64,000 nucleotides of DNA from Lentimicrobiaceae bacterium (lineage in GTDB: Bacteria; Bacteroidota; Bacteroidia; Bacteroidales; F082), in contig PANC01000015.1 of the NCBI GenBank assembly GCA_002708315.1, forward strand, positions 1 through 64,000. The letters run 5' to 3'. The notes below the pieces were generated by a model, which saw only the letters and a program-made list of their open reading frames with translations, had not been told where the DNA came from and made no database searches. This document shows, piece by piece, positions 18,057 through 27,655 of this stretch. How positions within the stretch are numbered: position 1 is the stretch's first letter; each line of letters starts with the position of its first letter. The position numbers were made by a program, and so were the translations under genes.

Positions 18057-18218
18057 TTAATATTTAGATATTTCAGGGCACTAAAATAGTTTAAATCAAA
18101 GAAATCAATCCTGAAATAGTCACCATTGCGCTACATAACGAATATTTGATCTTTAAACTGTTGTATAACACGACATTAAAAATAAATTGGATTTTTTGCT
18201 TTTTATCTCATTAATGCC

Positions 18219-18226
18219 GTTCTTTG
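18219..18226 (+). promoter_or_regulatory. Candidate promoter of acpP-fabF-rnc
   Basis: GTTCTTTG keeps the TTTG half of the -7 box but lacks the TA. TTTG at 18195-18198 is 20 bases upstream, and the leader would be 28 bases. This geometry matches the better promoters in the window. Confidence 0.4.
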
Positions 18227-18254
18227 CATCGAATTTTAACCAAAAATTAGACAA

Positions 18255-18488
18255 ATGTCAGATGTACGTGCAAAAGTAGTAAGCATAATTGTAGATAAGC
18301 TTGGTGTGGAAGAAAGTGAAGTAACAAATGAAGCAAGCTTCACCAACGATCTCGGTGCAGATTCACTTGATACAGTTGAATTAATAATGGAGTTTGAAAA
18401 GGAATTTAATCTTTCTATTCCTGATGAGGAAGCTGAGAAAATTGAAACAGTAGGTAATGCTGTTGCGTATATAGAAGAACACCAGTAG
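18255..18488 (+). CDS. acpP: Acyl carrier protein
   Basis: A 77-residue acidic carrier of fatty-acid intermediates. The 4'-phosphopantetheine attachment site is Ser37 in [10 protein letters not shown], and the four-helix pattern and acidic composition are standard. fabF follows after 10 bases, and the order acpP-fabF-rnc is highly conserved, so these are one operon. Confidence 0.98.
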   Translation: MSDVRAKVVSIIVDKLGVEESEVTNEASFTNDLGADSLDTVELIMEFEKEFNLSIPDEEAEKIETVGNAVAYIEEHQ

Positions 18489-18498
18489 AAATTTATTT

Positions 18499-19755
18499 AT
18501 GGAGTTAAAGCGTGTTGTAATAACAGGCCTTGGAGCAATAACTCCTATTGGTAAAAATGTAGAGGATTATTGGTCAGCGCTGCTTGCAGGTGTTAGCGGT
18601 GCTGCACCTATAACCAACTTTGATTCGTCAAAATTCAAAACGAAATTTGCATGCGAAGTCAAAGACTATGATGCCAAGGAGTATTTCGACAGAAAGGAAG
18701 CGCGTAAGCATGATAGGTATGCCCAATTCGGGTTAATAGCTAGCTATGAAGCCATCGCTGACTCAGGCCTTGATTCTTATGATGATCTTGATAAAGATCG
18801 CGTAGGTGTTATTTGGGCTTCTGGAATTGGAGGATTAAACACCTTCCATCAATCTGTTGCAGAATACACCTTAGGTGATGGTACCCCAAGATTTAATCCA
18901 TTTTTTATTCCAAAAATGATTGCTGACATAGCAGCTGGTCATATTTCCATAAAGTATGGTTTTAGAGGACCAAATTTTGCAACGGTCAGCGCTTGTGCTT
19001 CATCGGCTAATGCTCTTTCAGATGCATACAATTATATACGATTAGGAAAAGCTAATGCATTTGTAACTGGAGGTTCTGAAGCTGCCATAACTGAAAGTGG
19101 TGTTGGTGGATTTAATGCCATGCATGCCATATCAACCCGTAATGATGATCCTAAAACAGCATCGCGTCCTTTTGATAAAGATCGTGATGGTTTTGTAATG
19201 GGTGAAGGTGGTGGTGGTCTTGTTTTTGAAGAGTTTGAGCATGCAAAAGCAAGGGGTGCAAATATATATGCGGAGGTTGTAGGCGCAGGACTATCTGGAG
19301 ATGCCCATCACATGACAGCACCACACCCTGAGGGTTATGGAGCACAGCTATGTATGCAGGCAGCAATTGATGACGCTAACCTGAACATAGAAGATATTGA
19401 TCACATAAATACACATGGTACTTCCACTCCCGTTGGAGACATTGTGGAGCCTAAGGCCATTGTAAATCTTTTCGGAGAGCATGCTTACAAAATAAACGTA
19501 AACTCAACTAAGTCAATGACTGGTCATTTACTTGGTGGTGCGGGTGCCGTTGAGTCCATTTCAACTATCCTTTCGGTTAAAAATGATATTGTGCCCCCAA
19601 CTATAAATCATTTTACTGATGACCCTGAGATTGACAACAATCTAAACTTTACATTTCACAAAGCTCAAAAACGTACTGTCAACTATGGTTTAACAAATAC
19701 CTTCGGTTTTGGTGGACATAATGCCTCGTTGATATTTAAGAAGTTTGTTAAATAA
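18499..19755 (+). CDS. fabF: Beta-ketoacyl-ACP synthase II
   Basis: A 418-residue cytoplasmic condensing enzyme that elongates acyl-ACP with malonyl-ACP. The Cys-His-His triad is visible: Cys166 in VSACASS, His306 in NTHGTSTPVGD and His343 in SMTGHLLGGAGAVE. It starts with RVVITGLGAITPIG, as family members do. It lies between acpP and rnc. A second condensing enzyme, fabH, is encoded at 41 kb. Confidence 0.97.
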   Translation: MELKRVVITGLGAITPIGKNVEDYWSALLAGVSGAAPITNFDSSKFKTKFACEVKDYDAKEYFDRKEARKHDRYAQFGLIASYEAIADSGLDSYDDLDKDRVGVIWASGIGGLNTFHQSVAEYTLGDGTPRFNPFFIPKMIADIAAGHISIKYGFRGPNFATVSACASSANALSDAYNYIRLGKANAFVTGGSEAAITESGVGGFNAMHAISTRNDDPKTASRPFDKDRDGFVMGEGGGGLVFEEFEHAKARGANIYAEVVGAGLSGDAHHMTAPHPEGYGAQLCMQAAIDDANLNIEDIDHINTHGTSTPVGDIVEPKAIVNLFGEHAYKINVNSTKSMTGHLLGGAGAVESISTILSVKNDIVPPTINHFTDDPEIDNNLNFTFHKAQKRTVNYGLTNTFGFGGHNASLIFKKFVK

Positions 19756-19766
19756 AACTTCCCATT

Positions 19767-20498
19767 TTGCTTGGATGTAATAAATTACGATTTTACTTTT
19801 CTTCTGATAAACATATTTATCAGGCCATAAAAAATATATTTGGTTATTGTCCTGGAAATATTCATTTATACAAGCTTGCACTTAGGCATAAATCAGCCAG
19901 CGCCAAAAAACTTAATGGCTTAACGTTAAATAATGAGCGCCTCGAATATCTAGGTGATGCAATATTAAGCGCCATTATTGCAGATTATCTTTTCAAAGCA
20001 TTTCCCTATGAAAATGAGGGATTCTTGACAGAAATGAGGTCTAAAATTGTAAGTCGTGCTTCGCTTAACAAGCTTTCGTATAAACTAGGTCTTAACGGAT
20101 TAATTGAATCGGGAAAAGAATCAACTGCTAAAGCAAAGTCGGCAGGTGGAGATGCCTTTGAGGCTGTTATTGGCGCCCTTTACCTTGATAAGGGTTACTC
20201 CGTTACCAAAAAAATATTAATAACAAGAATTGTCAATGTGCATTTTGATATTGATCTTCTCATAGAAACTGAAATTAGTTATAAAAGCAAACTCAATGAA
20301 TGGGCTCAAAAGGAAAAGCGTGATATAAAATTTAGGGTGGAAGAAGAGATTGGGGAAAAACACAAAAAACAATATTTAGTCTCATTGGAGGTAGATGGCA
20401 TATCATTGGCTAAATCCCAAGACTATTCAATTAAAGGAGCAGAAAATCTTGCTGCTGAAAAGGCCTGGAATATTATAGAAAAAAATTCATTTACGTAG
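19767..20498 (+). CDS. rnc: Ribonuclease III
   Basis: A 243-residue dsRNA endonuclease for rRNA and mRNA processing. The RNase III signature NERLEYLGDA lies at about residues 51-60, and the second metal-binding region is AGGDAFEAVIGALYLD. A C-terminal dsRNA-binding domain spans about 170-240 (KSKLNEWAQ, ending GAENLAAEKAW). The start is taken as TTG at 19767, since no ATG occurs in frame before the catalytic domain and fabF ends 11 bases upstream. The N-terminal extension with the YPGN-like CPGNIHLYKLALRHKS block is typical of Bacteroidota. Confidence 0.94.
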   Translation: MLGCNKLRFYFSSDKHIYQAIKNIFGYCPGNIHLYKLALRHKSASAKKLNGLTLNNERLEYLGDAILSAIIADYLFKAFPYENEGFLTEMRSKIVSRASLNKLSYKLGLNGLIESGKESTAKAKSAGGDAFEAVIGALYLDKGYSVTKKILITRIVNVHFDIDLLIETEISYKSKLNEWAQKEKRDIKFRVEEEIGEKHKKQYLVSLEVDGISLAKSQDYSIKGAENLAAEKAWNIIEKNSFT

Positions 20499-20558
20499 TT
20501 TATGTTATTTTAGCGCGGTATTTATGAAACAGGGATTCACAAGCGAAAAGGAAACCAA

Positions 20559-21890
20559 ATGAAACTTTCACTAGCAAAAGGTAATAAGCCCTGGAAAAGA
20601 GATCAGCGTTTTGCAGATGCTGATAAAAAAAATCTCAAGCTAATCTTTTACGCATTCATAGTTGGTATTATAGCAGGAGTTATCGGTTCAATTTTCAGAA
20701 TTGTTTTGGTATACATTGAAGGCTATAGGGATGCCCTGTTTAACAATGCTGGTCATGATGGGTGGATAAGCTGGTTATGGCCCTTATTGTTTGTAATAGT
20801 AGGCATTACTGTTTCCATAATAATAGTAAACAAATTTGCTCCAGAGGCATCAGGTAGCGGTATTCAAGAAATTGAGGGTGCTCTTGATGATATAAAACCC
20901 ATGAGATGGAAAAGGGTTATTCCCGTAAAGTTTTTTGCATCTATTTTTTCTTTGGGGAGTGGGTTACTGCTTGGTAGAGAGGGGCCCACAATACAAATAG
21001 GTGCAAATGTTGGTAAAATGATAAAAGATGTTTTTAAGCAGCCTGAGGACAAAACAAACCCTTTGGTTTCTTCGGGTGCTGCTGCAGGATTAGCGTGTGC
21101 TTTCAATGCTCCATTTGCCGGTATTATATTTGTAATTGAGGAAATGCACAGTCAATTCAAGTACAATTTTTATTCCATCGCTGCAATTATGGTTGCTTCT
21201 GGGACAGCAGACTTGGTGGTCAGGCTGATGGTTGGTCCACACCCCTCGATTGAAATGACAATATTTGAATCACCACCCATTTATGCGCTTTGGATGTTCG
21301 TGATACTGGGAGGCTTATTTAGCTTCATTGGCTACGCCTTTAATAAGCTTATAGTTGTTGCGCTGGATATTTTTAAGGATATTTCAAAAACAGGTATTTT
21401 GCTTGTGGGACTAATTGGGGGAACAATAATTGTTATTATTGGTGTCTATTTTCCTGCGATGATAGGGGGTGGATACCACACAATTTATAAGGCTCTTGGT
21501 CATTCATTTACTATTTACACTTTGCTATTGGTTTTTTGTGTAAGGTTTATTCTTACCGTTTTAAGCTATGGTACAGGAGTACCTGGTGGAATTTTTGCAC
21601 CAATAGTTGTTTTGGGGGTTATTTTTGGGATGCTATATGGCAATGTTATGGATAATTATTTCCCAGATTTAATTCCTCATGCTGGGGTGTTTGCTGTTGC
21701 GGGCATGGCCGGTATATTTGCTGCTGTGGTAAGGGCTCCAATTACCGGACTGGTTCTTGCCATTGAGATGACCTCAAATTATGAGCTTATTTTACCTTTG
21801 ATTATAACTACGGTTACAGCTTCAGTTATTACTGCCCAACTTGGTAACGAGCCAATATATACAACCCTTTTAAGGCGCTCCATGAAGTAA
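20559..21890 (+). CDS. ClC-type chloride channel/transporter
   Basis: A 443-residue inner-membrane protein with about 10-12 hydrophobic segments and all three ClC selectivity signatures: GSGIQE, GREGPTIQIGA with the gating Glu141, and GTGVPGGIFAP. The intracellular proton-transfer glutamate is also kept (Glu195 in VIEEM), which points to a 2Cl-/H+ exchanger and not a channel. There is no C-terminal CBS or TrkA domain. The likely role is acid resistance or anion homeostasis. It is 60 bases after rnc on the same strand and may be read from the acpP operon. Confidence 0.94.
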   Translation: MKLSLAKGNKPWKRDQRFADADKKNLKLIFYAFIVGIIAGVIGSIFRIVLVYIEGYRDALFNNAGHDGWISWLWPLLFVIVGITVSIIIVNKFAPEASGSGIQEIEGALDDIKPMRWKRVIPVKFFASIFSLGSGLLLGREGPTIQIGANVGKMIKDVFKQPEDKTNPLVSSGAAAGLACAFNAPFAGIIFVIEEMHSQFKYNFYSIAAIMVASGTADLVVRLMVGPHPSIEMTIFESPPIYALWMFVILGGLFSFIGYAFNKLIVVALDIFKDISKTGILLVGLIGGTIIVIIGVYFPAMIGGGYHTIYKALGHSFTIYTLLLVFCVRFILTVLSYGTGVPGGIFAPIVVLGVIFGMLYGNVMDNYFPDLIPHAGVFAVAGMAGIFAAVVRAPITGLVLAIEMTSNYELILPLIITTVTASVITAQLGNEPIYTTLLRRSMK

Positions 21891-21968
21891 TATGATAATT
21901 ATTTTGTTTGATTATATGCTAAATATATAATTCAGCTCTATATTTTTTATAAAGCCCATAAATCTGAA

Positions 21969-22328
21969 TTAAAATGTCAGCACCTTGTCGCTCGATACTG
22001 TCCATTGAGCAAACTCTTTCATGTTACTTAACTTAACCCCAGAGATGAATTCGAGTTTATCAATTCCTCTAGCCTTGGAGCAGCCACCGCAACTTTTTAC
22101 TTCTGCGCCATTTCTTATTACAGAGTTTAACATCCTTTCTATGTTGTAAAACCCGTTGGGCGTATTCTGATTAGGCAAGCCACATGTGACAGCATCGGCA
22201 AGTAAAAAAACATTCACCACTACCTCATCAGTATGCTCTTTCTGTAATGTCATAGCCATTCGCAAAGCATTGTATGCTTTTTCTGTTCCATAAGGAGCAT
22301 CATTGATTATAATTAATATCTTTTGCAT
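21969..22328 (-). CDS. DsrE/DsrF-like protein
   Basis: A 119-residue cytoplasmic protein of the DsrE/YchN fold. The N-terminal strand and turn (KILIIINDAPYGTEKAYNAL) and the later FLLADAV segment are typical of the family. A CGGCSKARG motif near residues 79-87 and another Cys at VTCGLPN resemble the conserved cysteine positions of DsrE-like sulfur carriers. Family members move persulfide sulfur or are of unknown function. No sulfur-relay partners such as TusA or DsrC are adjacent. It is convergent with the ClC gene. Confidence 0.82.
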   Translation of the reverse strand: MQKILIIINDAPYGTEKAYNALRMAMTLQKEHTDEVVVNVFLLADAVTCGLPNQNTPNGFYNIERMLNSVIRNGAEVKSCGGCSKARGIDKLEFISGVKLSNMKEFAQWTVSSDKVLTF

Positions 22329-22392
22329 TTAGTTTCTGTATTAAATTTCCAAGTGAGTTTTATAAAGTTATAACGAAATAAAATAGTAGCTG

Positions 22393-22800
22393 TTAATCAA
22401 GGCCCCACACTTTAATAAGTTCATCTGGAAGCTCTGGCCGACCCCTTTGATTTATTGCAGTTCCAACCACAAGGGCCTTAATTATTAGCTTAGCGTCAGG
22501 TATCCTATAAATATGCTGAACAAAACCAAACCTTAATGGGGATAGCCTTTCCATTTTTAAAACAGAAATAAACTCATCGCCGCTCTTAAGGGGTGCCTGG
22601 TAATCAATTTCAACTCTTTTTACAACAAGGTTTATGCCCTTTTCGCTCAATATGGCAAAGTCTAAGCCTAATGACTTAATGTATAGATGGCGTGTATGTT
22701 CAAGATAATTTTGATAAACAGAGTTATTGACTATTCCTTGTAAATCACATTCATAATCCCTAACTTCCATATCACACTTGAAGGCAATGTCTTTCATCAT
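22393..22800 (-). CDS. Acyl-CoA thioesterase, YbgC/4HBT hotdog type
   Basis: A 135-residue hotdog-fold protein. The 4HBT signature is visible early: EVRDYECDLQGIVNNSVYQNYLEHTR, containing the catalytic Asp. A PLKSGDEF segment in the middle also fits. It should hydrolyse short or aromatic acyl-CoA or acyl-ACP thioesters in the cytoplasm; the substrate is not predictable. No Tol-Pal genes are near, unlike proteobacterial ybgC. A good promoter (TAGATTTG with an upstream TTTG) precedes it. Confidence 0.87.
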   Translation of the reverse strand: MMKDIAFKCDMEVRDYECDLQGIVNNSVYQNYLEHTRHLYIKSLGLDFAILSEKGINLVVKRVEIDYQAPLKSGDEFISVLKMERLSPLRFGFVQHIYRIPDAKLIIKALVVGTAINQRGRPELPDELIKVWGLD

Positions 22801-22829
22801 GGTGTTAATGTTTAATAATAATTTTAATG

Positions 22830-22837
22830 CAAATCTA
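22830..22837 (-). promoter_or_regulatory. Promoter of the thioesterase gene
   Basis: On the minus strand this reads TAGATTTG, an exact TAnnTTTG match, with TTTG (plus strand CAAA at 22860-22863) 22 bases upstream. It leaves a 29-base leader. Confidence 0.6.
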
Positions 22838-22959
22838 AAAAAGCAATTATTCGATATTACAAACTCGAGTATTATATATTTGTCAAATCACAATCCATAT
22901 TATGTTAAATATATTAGTTTATCGGAACAAATTTAGTAATCAAATTCTCATGATTTTAG

Positions 22960-22967
22960 TACTTTTG
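22960..22967 (+). promoter_or_regulatory. -7 box for trpS
   Basis: TACTTTTG, an exact TAnnTTTG match, 24 bases before the trpS ATG. The -33 region is weak. Confidence 0.5.
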
Positions 22968-22991
22968 CTACCTTAAAACAATAGTAACACA

Positions 22992-23999
22992 ATGGGTAAT
23001 AAAGAAATAGTAGTAAGCGGAATACGTCCGACAGGAAATTTACATCTAGGAAATTATTTTGGTGCTATTAAGAATTTCGTGAAAATGCAAGAAACTAGTC
23101 AGTGTTACTTCTTCATTGCAGACTATCATTCCCTTACTACACATCCAACACCAGGGGATTTACAAAAAAACGTAAAACAAGTGTTGGTTGAATATTTAGC
23201 TGCAGGGCTTGATCCGGATAAGGCAACACTTTACCTCCAAAGTGATTTGCCAGAAACGGCTGAGCTATATTTGTTCTTGAACATGAATGCATATCTTGGA
23301 GAGCTTGAGAGAGTAACCACGTTTAAAGATAAAGCAAGAAAACAACCAAACAATGTAAACGCTGGTTTATTAACCTATCCAACCTTGATGGCTGCGGACA
23401 TTATTATTCACAAGGCAGCAAAAGTACCGGTTGGAAAAGATCAAGAACAAAACCTTGAAATGACAAGAACCTATGCTAGAAGGTTCAATAATATGTATAG
23501 TAAGGATTATTTTCCAATACCAAATGCGTACAATTTTGGGGAACAATTGGTGAAAATACCTGGTCTTGATGGATCAGGAAAAATGGGTAAATCAGAAGGA
23601 GAAGGTAATGCTATTTTTCTAAATGATGATCCAAAAAAACTCAGTAAAAAAGTTATGAGGGCTGTTACTGATAGTGGCCCAACGGAAAAGAATCAAAAAA
23701 AACCAGAGGCTATTCACAACCTTTTCACTCTGATGGAGGTTGTTTCGAAACAAGAGGTAATTAGTCAGTTTGAAGATATGTATAATGATTGTACAATAAG
23801 ATATGGTGATCTTAAGAAACAGTTGGCAGAAGACATGGTAACATTCACAGAGCCTTTTCGGGAAAAAATTACCGAATTATCTGCTAACGAAGAGTATATC
23901 AAAAAAGTAATGAATCAGGGTGCTGAAAAAGCTCGAGAAAGCGCACAAAAAACCATAAATGAAGTTCGTGAAATAATAGGATTCAGAAAATATCATTAA
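22992..23999 (+). CDS. trpS: Tryptophan-tRNA ligase
   Basis: A 335-residue class I aminoacyl-tRNA synthetase that charges tRNA-Trp. The HIGH-type motif lies in PTGNLHLGNYFGA near residues 13-25, and the KMSKS-type loop is GKMGKSEG near 198-205. The intervening AYLGELERVTTFKDKA and AADIIIHKA blocks are typical of TrpRS. The length is standard. It has its own promoter. hflX follows after 28 bases. Confidence 0.97.
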   Translation: MGNKEIVVSGIRPTGNLHLGNYFGAIKNFVKMQETSQCYFFIADYHSLTTHPTPGDLQKNVKQVLVEYLAAGLDPDKATLYLQSDLPETAELYLFLNMNAYLGELERVTTFKDKARKQPNNVNAGLLTYPTLMAADIIIHKAAKVPVGKDQEQNLEMTRTYARRFNNMYSKDYFPIPNAYNFGEQLVKIPGLDGSGKMGKSEGEGNAIFLNDDPKKLSKKVMRAVTDSGPTEKNQKKPEAIHNLFTLMEVVSKQEVISQFEDMYNDCTIRYGDLKKQLAEDMVTFTEPFREKITELSANEEYIKKVMNQGAEKARESAQKTINEVREIIGFRKYH

Positions 24000-24027
24000 T
24001 TACCTTAACACACATAAGCACTAAGAT

Positions 24028-25227
24028 TTGCTGGATAGAAAAAATAATTCCATTGTAAAAAACCCTGAAACCGCTGTTATTGTTGGTCTAATCACCAATA
24101 ATCAACAGAAGGAAAAGGCCAATGACTACCTAAATGAACTAGCTTTCCTCATTGAAACAGCAGGAGGTAAGCCAGTGAAGCGATTCACACAAGCCTTGGA
24201 TTATCCAAACGTGAAAACATACGTTGGGTCTGGAAAGCTTGATGAAATAAAACAGTACGTAAAAGCTGCTGAAATAGATATGGTGGTTTTTGATGATGAG
24301 TTAGGTGGCTCTCAAATCAGAAACTTAGAAAAGGTACTTGAGTGTAAAATCATTGATCGTACAAATTTAATCCTTGATATTTTTGCAAAACGTGCCCAAA
24401 CATCACACGCAAAGGTGCAGGTTGAGTTAGCTCAATATCAATATCTCCTGCCAAGATTGACTGGTATGTGGACTCACCTTGAGCGTCAGCGTGGAGGTAT
24501 CGGATTGCGCGGTCCTGGAGAAACAGAAATTGAAACAGATCGCAGAATTATTCGAGACAAAATAAGCTTGCTAAAAAAGAAATTACTGCAGATAGATAAG
24601 CAAATGGCAACCCAACGTAAAAATAGAGGTCAGCTGATCAGAGCAGCACTTGTTGGATACACAAATGTGGGTAAATCTACAATAATGACACTGTTATCAA
24701 AATCGGAGGTATTTGCAGAAAACAAACTGTTTGCAACACTGGACACTACTGTAAGAAAAGTTGTTGTTGATAACCTTCCATTCCTTCTTTCTGACACCGT
24801 GGGTTTCATAAGAAAATTGCCTCATGGTTTGGTGGAGTCATTCAAGTCAACATTAGATGAGGTGCGCGAATCTGATATTCTAATACACGTTGTTGATATA
24901 AGCCACCCCGAATTTGAAGATCAAATTAAAACAGTAAATGAAACACTAGCGGAAATTGGTGCTGGAGATAAAAAGGTAGTAATGGTTTTCAATAAGGTTG
25001 ACGCTTATAAGTGGGTTGAAAAAGATGCTGATGACCTAAGCCCATCTTCCAAAGAAAATATTAGCCTCAATGATCTTCAAAAAAGCTGGATGGCAAAAGA
25101 TAATAATCCTTGTATATTCATATCTGCTAAAACAAAGCACAATTATCATGAGTTTCGTAAATTACTATATGACAACATTCGTTATATTCATTCCATAAGG
25201 TACCCTTACAATAATTTTCTCTATTAA
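24028..25227 (+). CDS. hflX: Ribosome-splitting GTPase HflX
   Basis: A 399-residue cytoplasmic GTPase that binds 50S subunits and rescues stalled or stressed ribosomes. The N-terminal HflX domain carries GSGKLDEI and the diagnostic GPGETEIETDRR. The G domain has G1 GYTNVGKST near residues 209-217, G3 DTVGFI, and G4 NKVD. The start is TTG, since no ATG precedes the conserved region and trpS lies directly upstream. The C-terminus is of ordinary length. It is probably cotranscribed with trpS. Confidence 0.95.
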   Translation: MLDRKNNSIVKNPETAVIVGLITNNQQKEKANDYLNELAFLIETAGGKPVKRFTQALDYPNVKTYVGSGKLDEIKQYVKAAEIDMVVFDDELGGSQIRNLEKVLECKIIDRTNLILDIFAKRAQTSHAKVQVELAQYQYLLPRLTGMWTHLERQRGGIGLRGPGETEIETDRRIIRDKISLLKKKLLQIDKQMATQRKNRGQLIRAALVGYTNVGKSTIMTLLSKSEVFAENKLFATLDTTVRKVVVDNLPFLLSDTVGFIRKLPHGLVESFKSTLDEVRESDILIHVVDISHPEFEDQIKTVNETLAEIGAGDKKVVMVFNKVDAYKWVEKDADDLSPSSKENISLNDLQKSWMAKDNNPCIFISAKTKHNYHEFRKLLYDNIRYIHSIRYPYNNFLY

Positions 25228-25341
25228 TTTTTAAGTAGCCCATCATAGTAAACAACTATTATTTGGCTATTACTTTATCTAGCAGTCTGTTTTAAAACAA
25301 AAACTTAAAAAGTTTAGTTTTACAAAAAAATAATTGTTGAA

Positions 25342-26943
25342 ATGAAAACAAGGCTGCTGATTTTATTTTCCGCACTAAGCGGTTTTCTGTTATTTGCCTC
25401 TTGGCCAGTTGACGGATTTACTCCATTAATATTTATTGCATTGGTGCCGCTATTAATTGTTCAGCAATATCTCGGTGATAATAATAAGAAAGGAGTTTTT
25501 TGGTATGCCTGGTTAACGTTTTTAATTTGGAACGTTTTGACAACATGGTGGATATGGAACTCTACACCAATGGGATCCATCATGGCATTTGGTTTAAATT
25601 CCCTATTTATATCAATTGTGTTTTTACTTTATCACCACTCTAAAAAAGCCCTGTTTAATAATAAAAAAGGCACATTCATCCTTTTAGTTTACTGGATAAC
25701 ATGGGAGTTTATTCATATGAATTGGGACCTTACGTGGTCATGGTTAAACCTAGGGAATGTTTTTGCAACAAAACACACATGGATTCAGTGGTATGAATAT
25801 ACAGGAAGCCTTGGGGGAACGCTATGGGTTTTAGCTGTGAACATCATTATTTTTGAAATAATTAGGTGTATACAATTTAAAACATCTTCCATAAGAATCA
25901 CCTCGCTTATAATAACAATGATTCTAATCATTGTTGTACCATTGATTATTTCTTTTTCAATATATAACGGTTATGATGAAAAGGAAAACCCAGTTGAGGT
26001 TGTTGTGGTGCAGCCAAACATAGACCCTTATAACGATCAGTATTCACTGCCGTTTTCAAAAATCATTGATATTAATTTAGATTTAGCATCAAAACTTGCT
26101 ACCGCCACTACTAATTATATTGTATTTCCAGAATCGGCCATTCAAGAAGAAATTTGGGAGGGTTATCTTTATAAATCACTGGTTATAGATAATTTAAATA
26201 TAGAGCTTGCAAAATACCCCAATGCATCGTTGGTAACTGGTGCTACAACATATAGGCTGTTAGATGATAAGGAAACGCCCACAAATGCTGCCCGCAGCTT
26301 CAATAATACTGGAGGAAAATATTATGCATTTAATACTGCGTTTTTAATTGAAAATAATAATGATGTTCAAATTCATCATAAATCTAAACTCACTCCCGGA
26401 GTTGAAATAATGCCATCTTGGTGGTTTCTAAAACCATTTGAGAGGTTTGCCATCGATTTAGGAGGAACAACAGGTACTCTTGGAAGGGAAGAAAATTCCG
26501 TAGCTTTTTATAGTAAAATAAACGAGCCCATTTCTCCTATCATATGTTATGAGTCTGTTTATGGTGAGTTTGTTGCTAATTCTGTTAAGCTTGGGACAGG
26601 GTTGATTTTCGTAATAACTAATGATGGTTGGTGGGGCGATACTCCAGGGTATAAGCAACACTTAATGTTTTCTGTATTAAGATCCATCGAAACACGACGT
26701 AGTGTTGCAAGGGCTGCAAACACAGGTGTATCAGCGTTTATCAATCAAAGAGGTGACATTACTGAACAAACTGATTATTGGGCGCCTGCTGTAATAAAGG
26801 CTACGCTAAATGCAAACTACAAAATGACTTACTATACAATAAATGGAGATTATATAGCAAGAGGCGCTGCATTTATTAGCTCATTGTTAATACTAATCTC
26901 TTTTACGAAGGCTTTTTTGAAAAAGAGAAAGAGTTTGGTTTAG
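25342..26943 (+). CDS. lnt: Apolipoprotein N-acyltransferase
   Basis: A 533-residue inner-membrane enzyme that adds the third acyl chain to lipoproteins. About six hydrophobic segments in residues 1-215 precede a nitrilase-like periplasmic domain. The Glu-Lys-Cys triad is visible: Glu in FPESAIQEE, Lys in HKSKLTPGVE and Cys in PIICYESVYGE. A final hydrophobic segment (AAFISSLLILISF) ends in basic residues, as usual. Its substrates would include the lipoproteins in this window (at 5.3, 27 and 53-54 kb). Convergent with a lipoprotein gene. Confidence 0.95.
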   Translation: MKTRLLILFSALSGFLLFASWPVDGFTPLIFIALVPLLIVQQYLGDNNKKGVFWYAWLTFLIWNVLTTWWIWNSTPMGSIMAFGLNSLFISIVFLLYHHSKKALFNNKKGTFILLVYWITWEFIHMNWDLTWSWLNLGNVFATKHTWIQWYEYTGSLGGTLWVLAVNIIIFEIIRCIQFKTSSIRITSLIITMILIIVVPLIISFSIYNGYDEKENPVEVVVVQPNIDPYNDQYSLPFSKIIDINLDLASKLATATTNYIVFPESAIQEEIWEGYLYKSLVIDNLNIELAKYPNASLVTGATTYRLLDDKETPTNAARSFNNTGGKYYAFNTAFLIENNNDVQIHHKSKLTPGVEIMPSWWFLKPFERFAIDLGGTTGTLGREENSVAFYSKINEPISPIICYESVYGEFVANSVKLGTGLIFVITNDGWWGDTPGYKQHLMFSVLRSIETRRSVARAANTGVSAFINQRGDITEQTDYWAPAVIKATLNANYKMTYYTINGDYIARGAAFISSLLILISFTKAFLKKRKSLV

Positions 26944-26972
26944 ATGCAGGATGGAGAAATTGAATTAAGTTA

Positions 26973-27377
26973 TTACTCTTTTTCGTAATAGATAGTTATT
27001 TTACCAAGTGCTGTTGTTGATTCTGAAACAATTACTTCATTATCTAATGTGCCCAAGTTATTAGAAACTCCTGGGGCTCCTTCAAAGAAAAATGCGATTA
27101 TTTTCGTTTCTCCATCTAAGTTCCAACTGGTTTCATGAGTATTGCCAGGAGACATTATTATTAAGGTTGAATCATCTAATATCTTAAAGTATGTCTCTTT
27201 TTGCATTTCAACTACCTGTCGAATCATTTCTGGGGTAGTATACTTTTCATCAAAATCAGTTTCAACTCTATTGGCTTTCCAGGTACCAACAAGTTTACTT
27301 TCCGGACTACTTGCACAAGATGAAATAATAAGGGTAATTAAAATTAAAAATACAGGCAGTTTTAACATGTGTTTCAT
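26973..27377 (-). CDS. Lipocalin-like lipoprotein
   Basis: A 134-residue predicted lipoprotein with a hydrophobic signal segment ending in the lipobox SSCAS (Cys21). The mature part begins with KLVGTWKANRVE and runs as short alternating strands through LDDSTLIIMSPG, SWNLDGETKII and a final GKITIYYEK. The GTW opening and beta-rich pattern match lipocalin-like domains of Bacteroidota secreted proteins; no ligand can be inferred. It is preceded by a good promoter and convergent with lnt. Confidence 0.75.
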   Translation of the reverse strand: MKHMLKLPVFLILITLIISSCASSPESKLVGTWKANRVETDFDEKYTTPEMIRQVVEMQKETYFKILDDSTLIIMSPGNTHETSWNLDGETKIIAFFFEGAPGVSNNLGTLDNEVIVSESTTALGKITIYYEKE

Positions 27378-27400
27378 CTCTTATATTTTATAAAACAGCA

Positions 27401-27408
27401 CAAAATTA
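27401..27408 (-). promoter_or_regulatory. Promoter of the lipocalin-like lipoprotein
   Basis: On the minus strand this reads TAATTTTG, an exact TAnnTTTG match. A TTG (plus strand CAA at 27431-27433) is 22 bases upstream. The leader is 23 bases. Confidence 0.6.
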
Positions 27409-27601
27409 CAATCTATTTTCTTTGGGTTTACAATTCTTATGAATGTTTAACATTTTACGTTTTAGATTCGAATTTTAGGTGCGTTATTCGTTCACAAATA
27501 GCGAACATTAAATAGGTTTGTCGCTCCTGTTTCTATGCTAAACATATAGTTCATTTATTGAGCAAATGCGACATCATATATTTTCAGTTACATTTTATTA
27601 A

Positions 27602-27609
27602 TATCTTTG
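27602..27609 (+). promoter_or_regulatory. -7 box for rnr
   Basis: TATCTTTG, an exact TAnnTTTG match, 46 bases before the rnr ATG. The -33 region is weak. Confidence 0.45.
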
Positions 27610-27655
27610 CCAAAGAAGACCCTCCCTCCCTAAGTATTTAAAATTTAAAAAATAG

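Noticed and set aside
21926-21974. A 7-base inverted repeat (AATTCAG/CTGAATT) between the ClC and DsrE-like genes
   Set aside because: The loop of about 28 bases is too long and there is no T-run, so I do not call a terminator.
27484-27510. A TTCG...CGAA dyad upstream of rnr
   Set aside because: The arms are four bases with mismatches; chance is sufficient.
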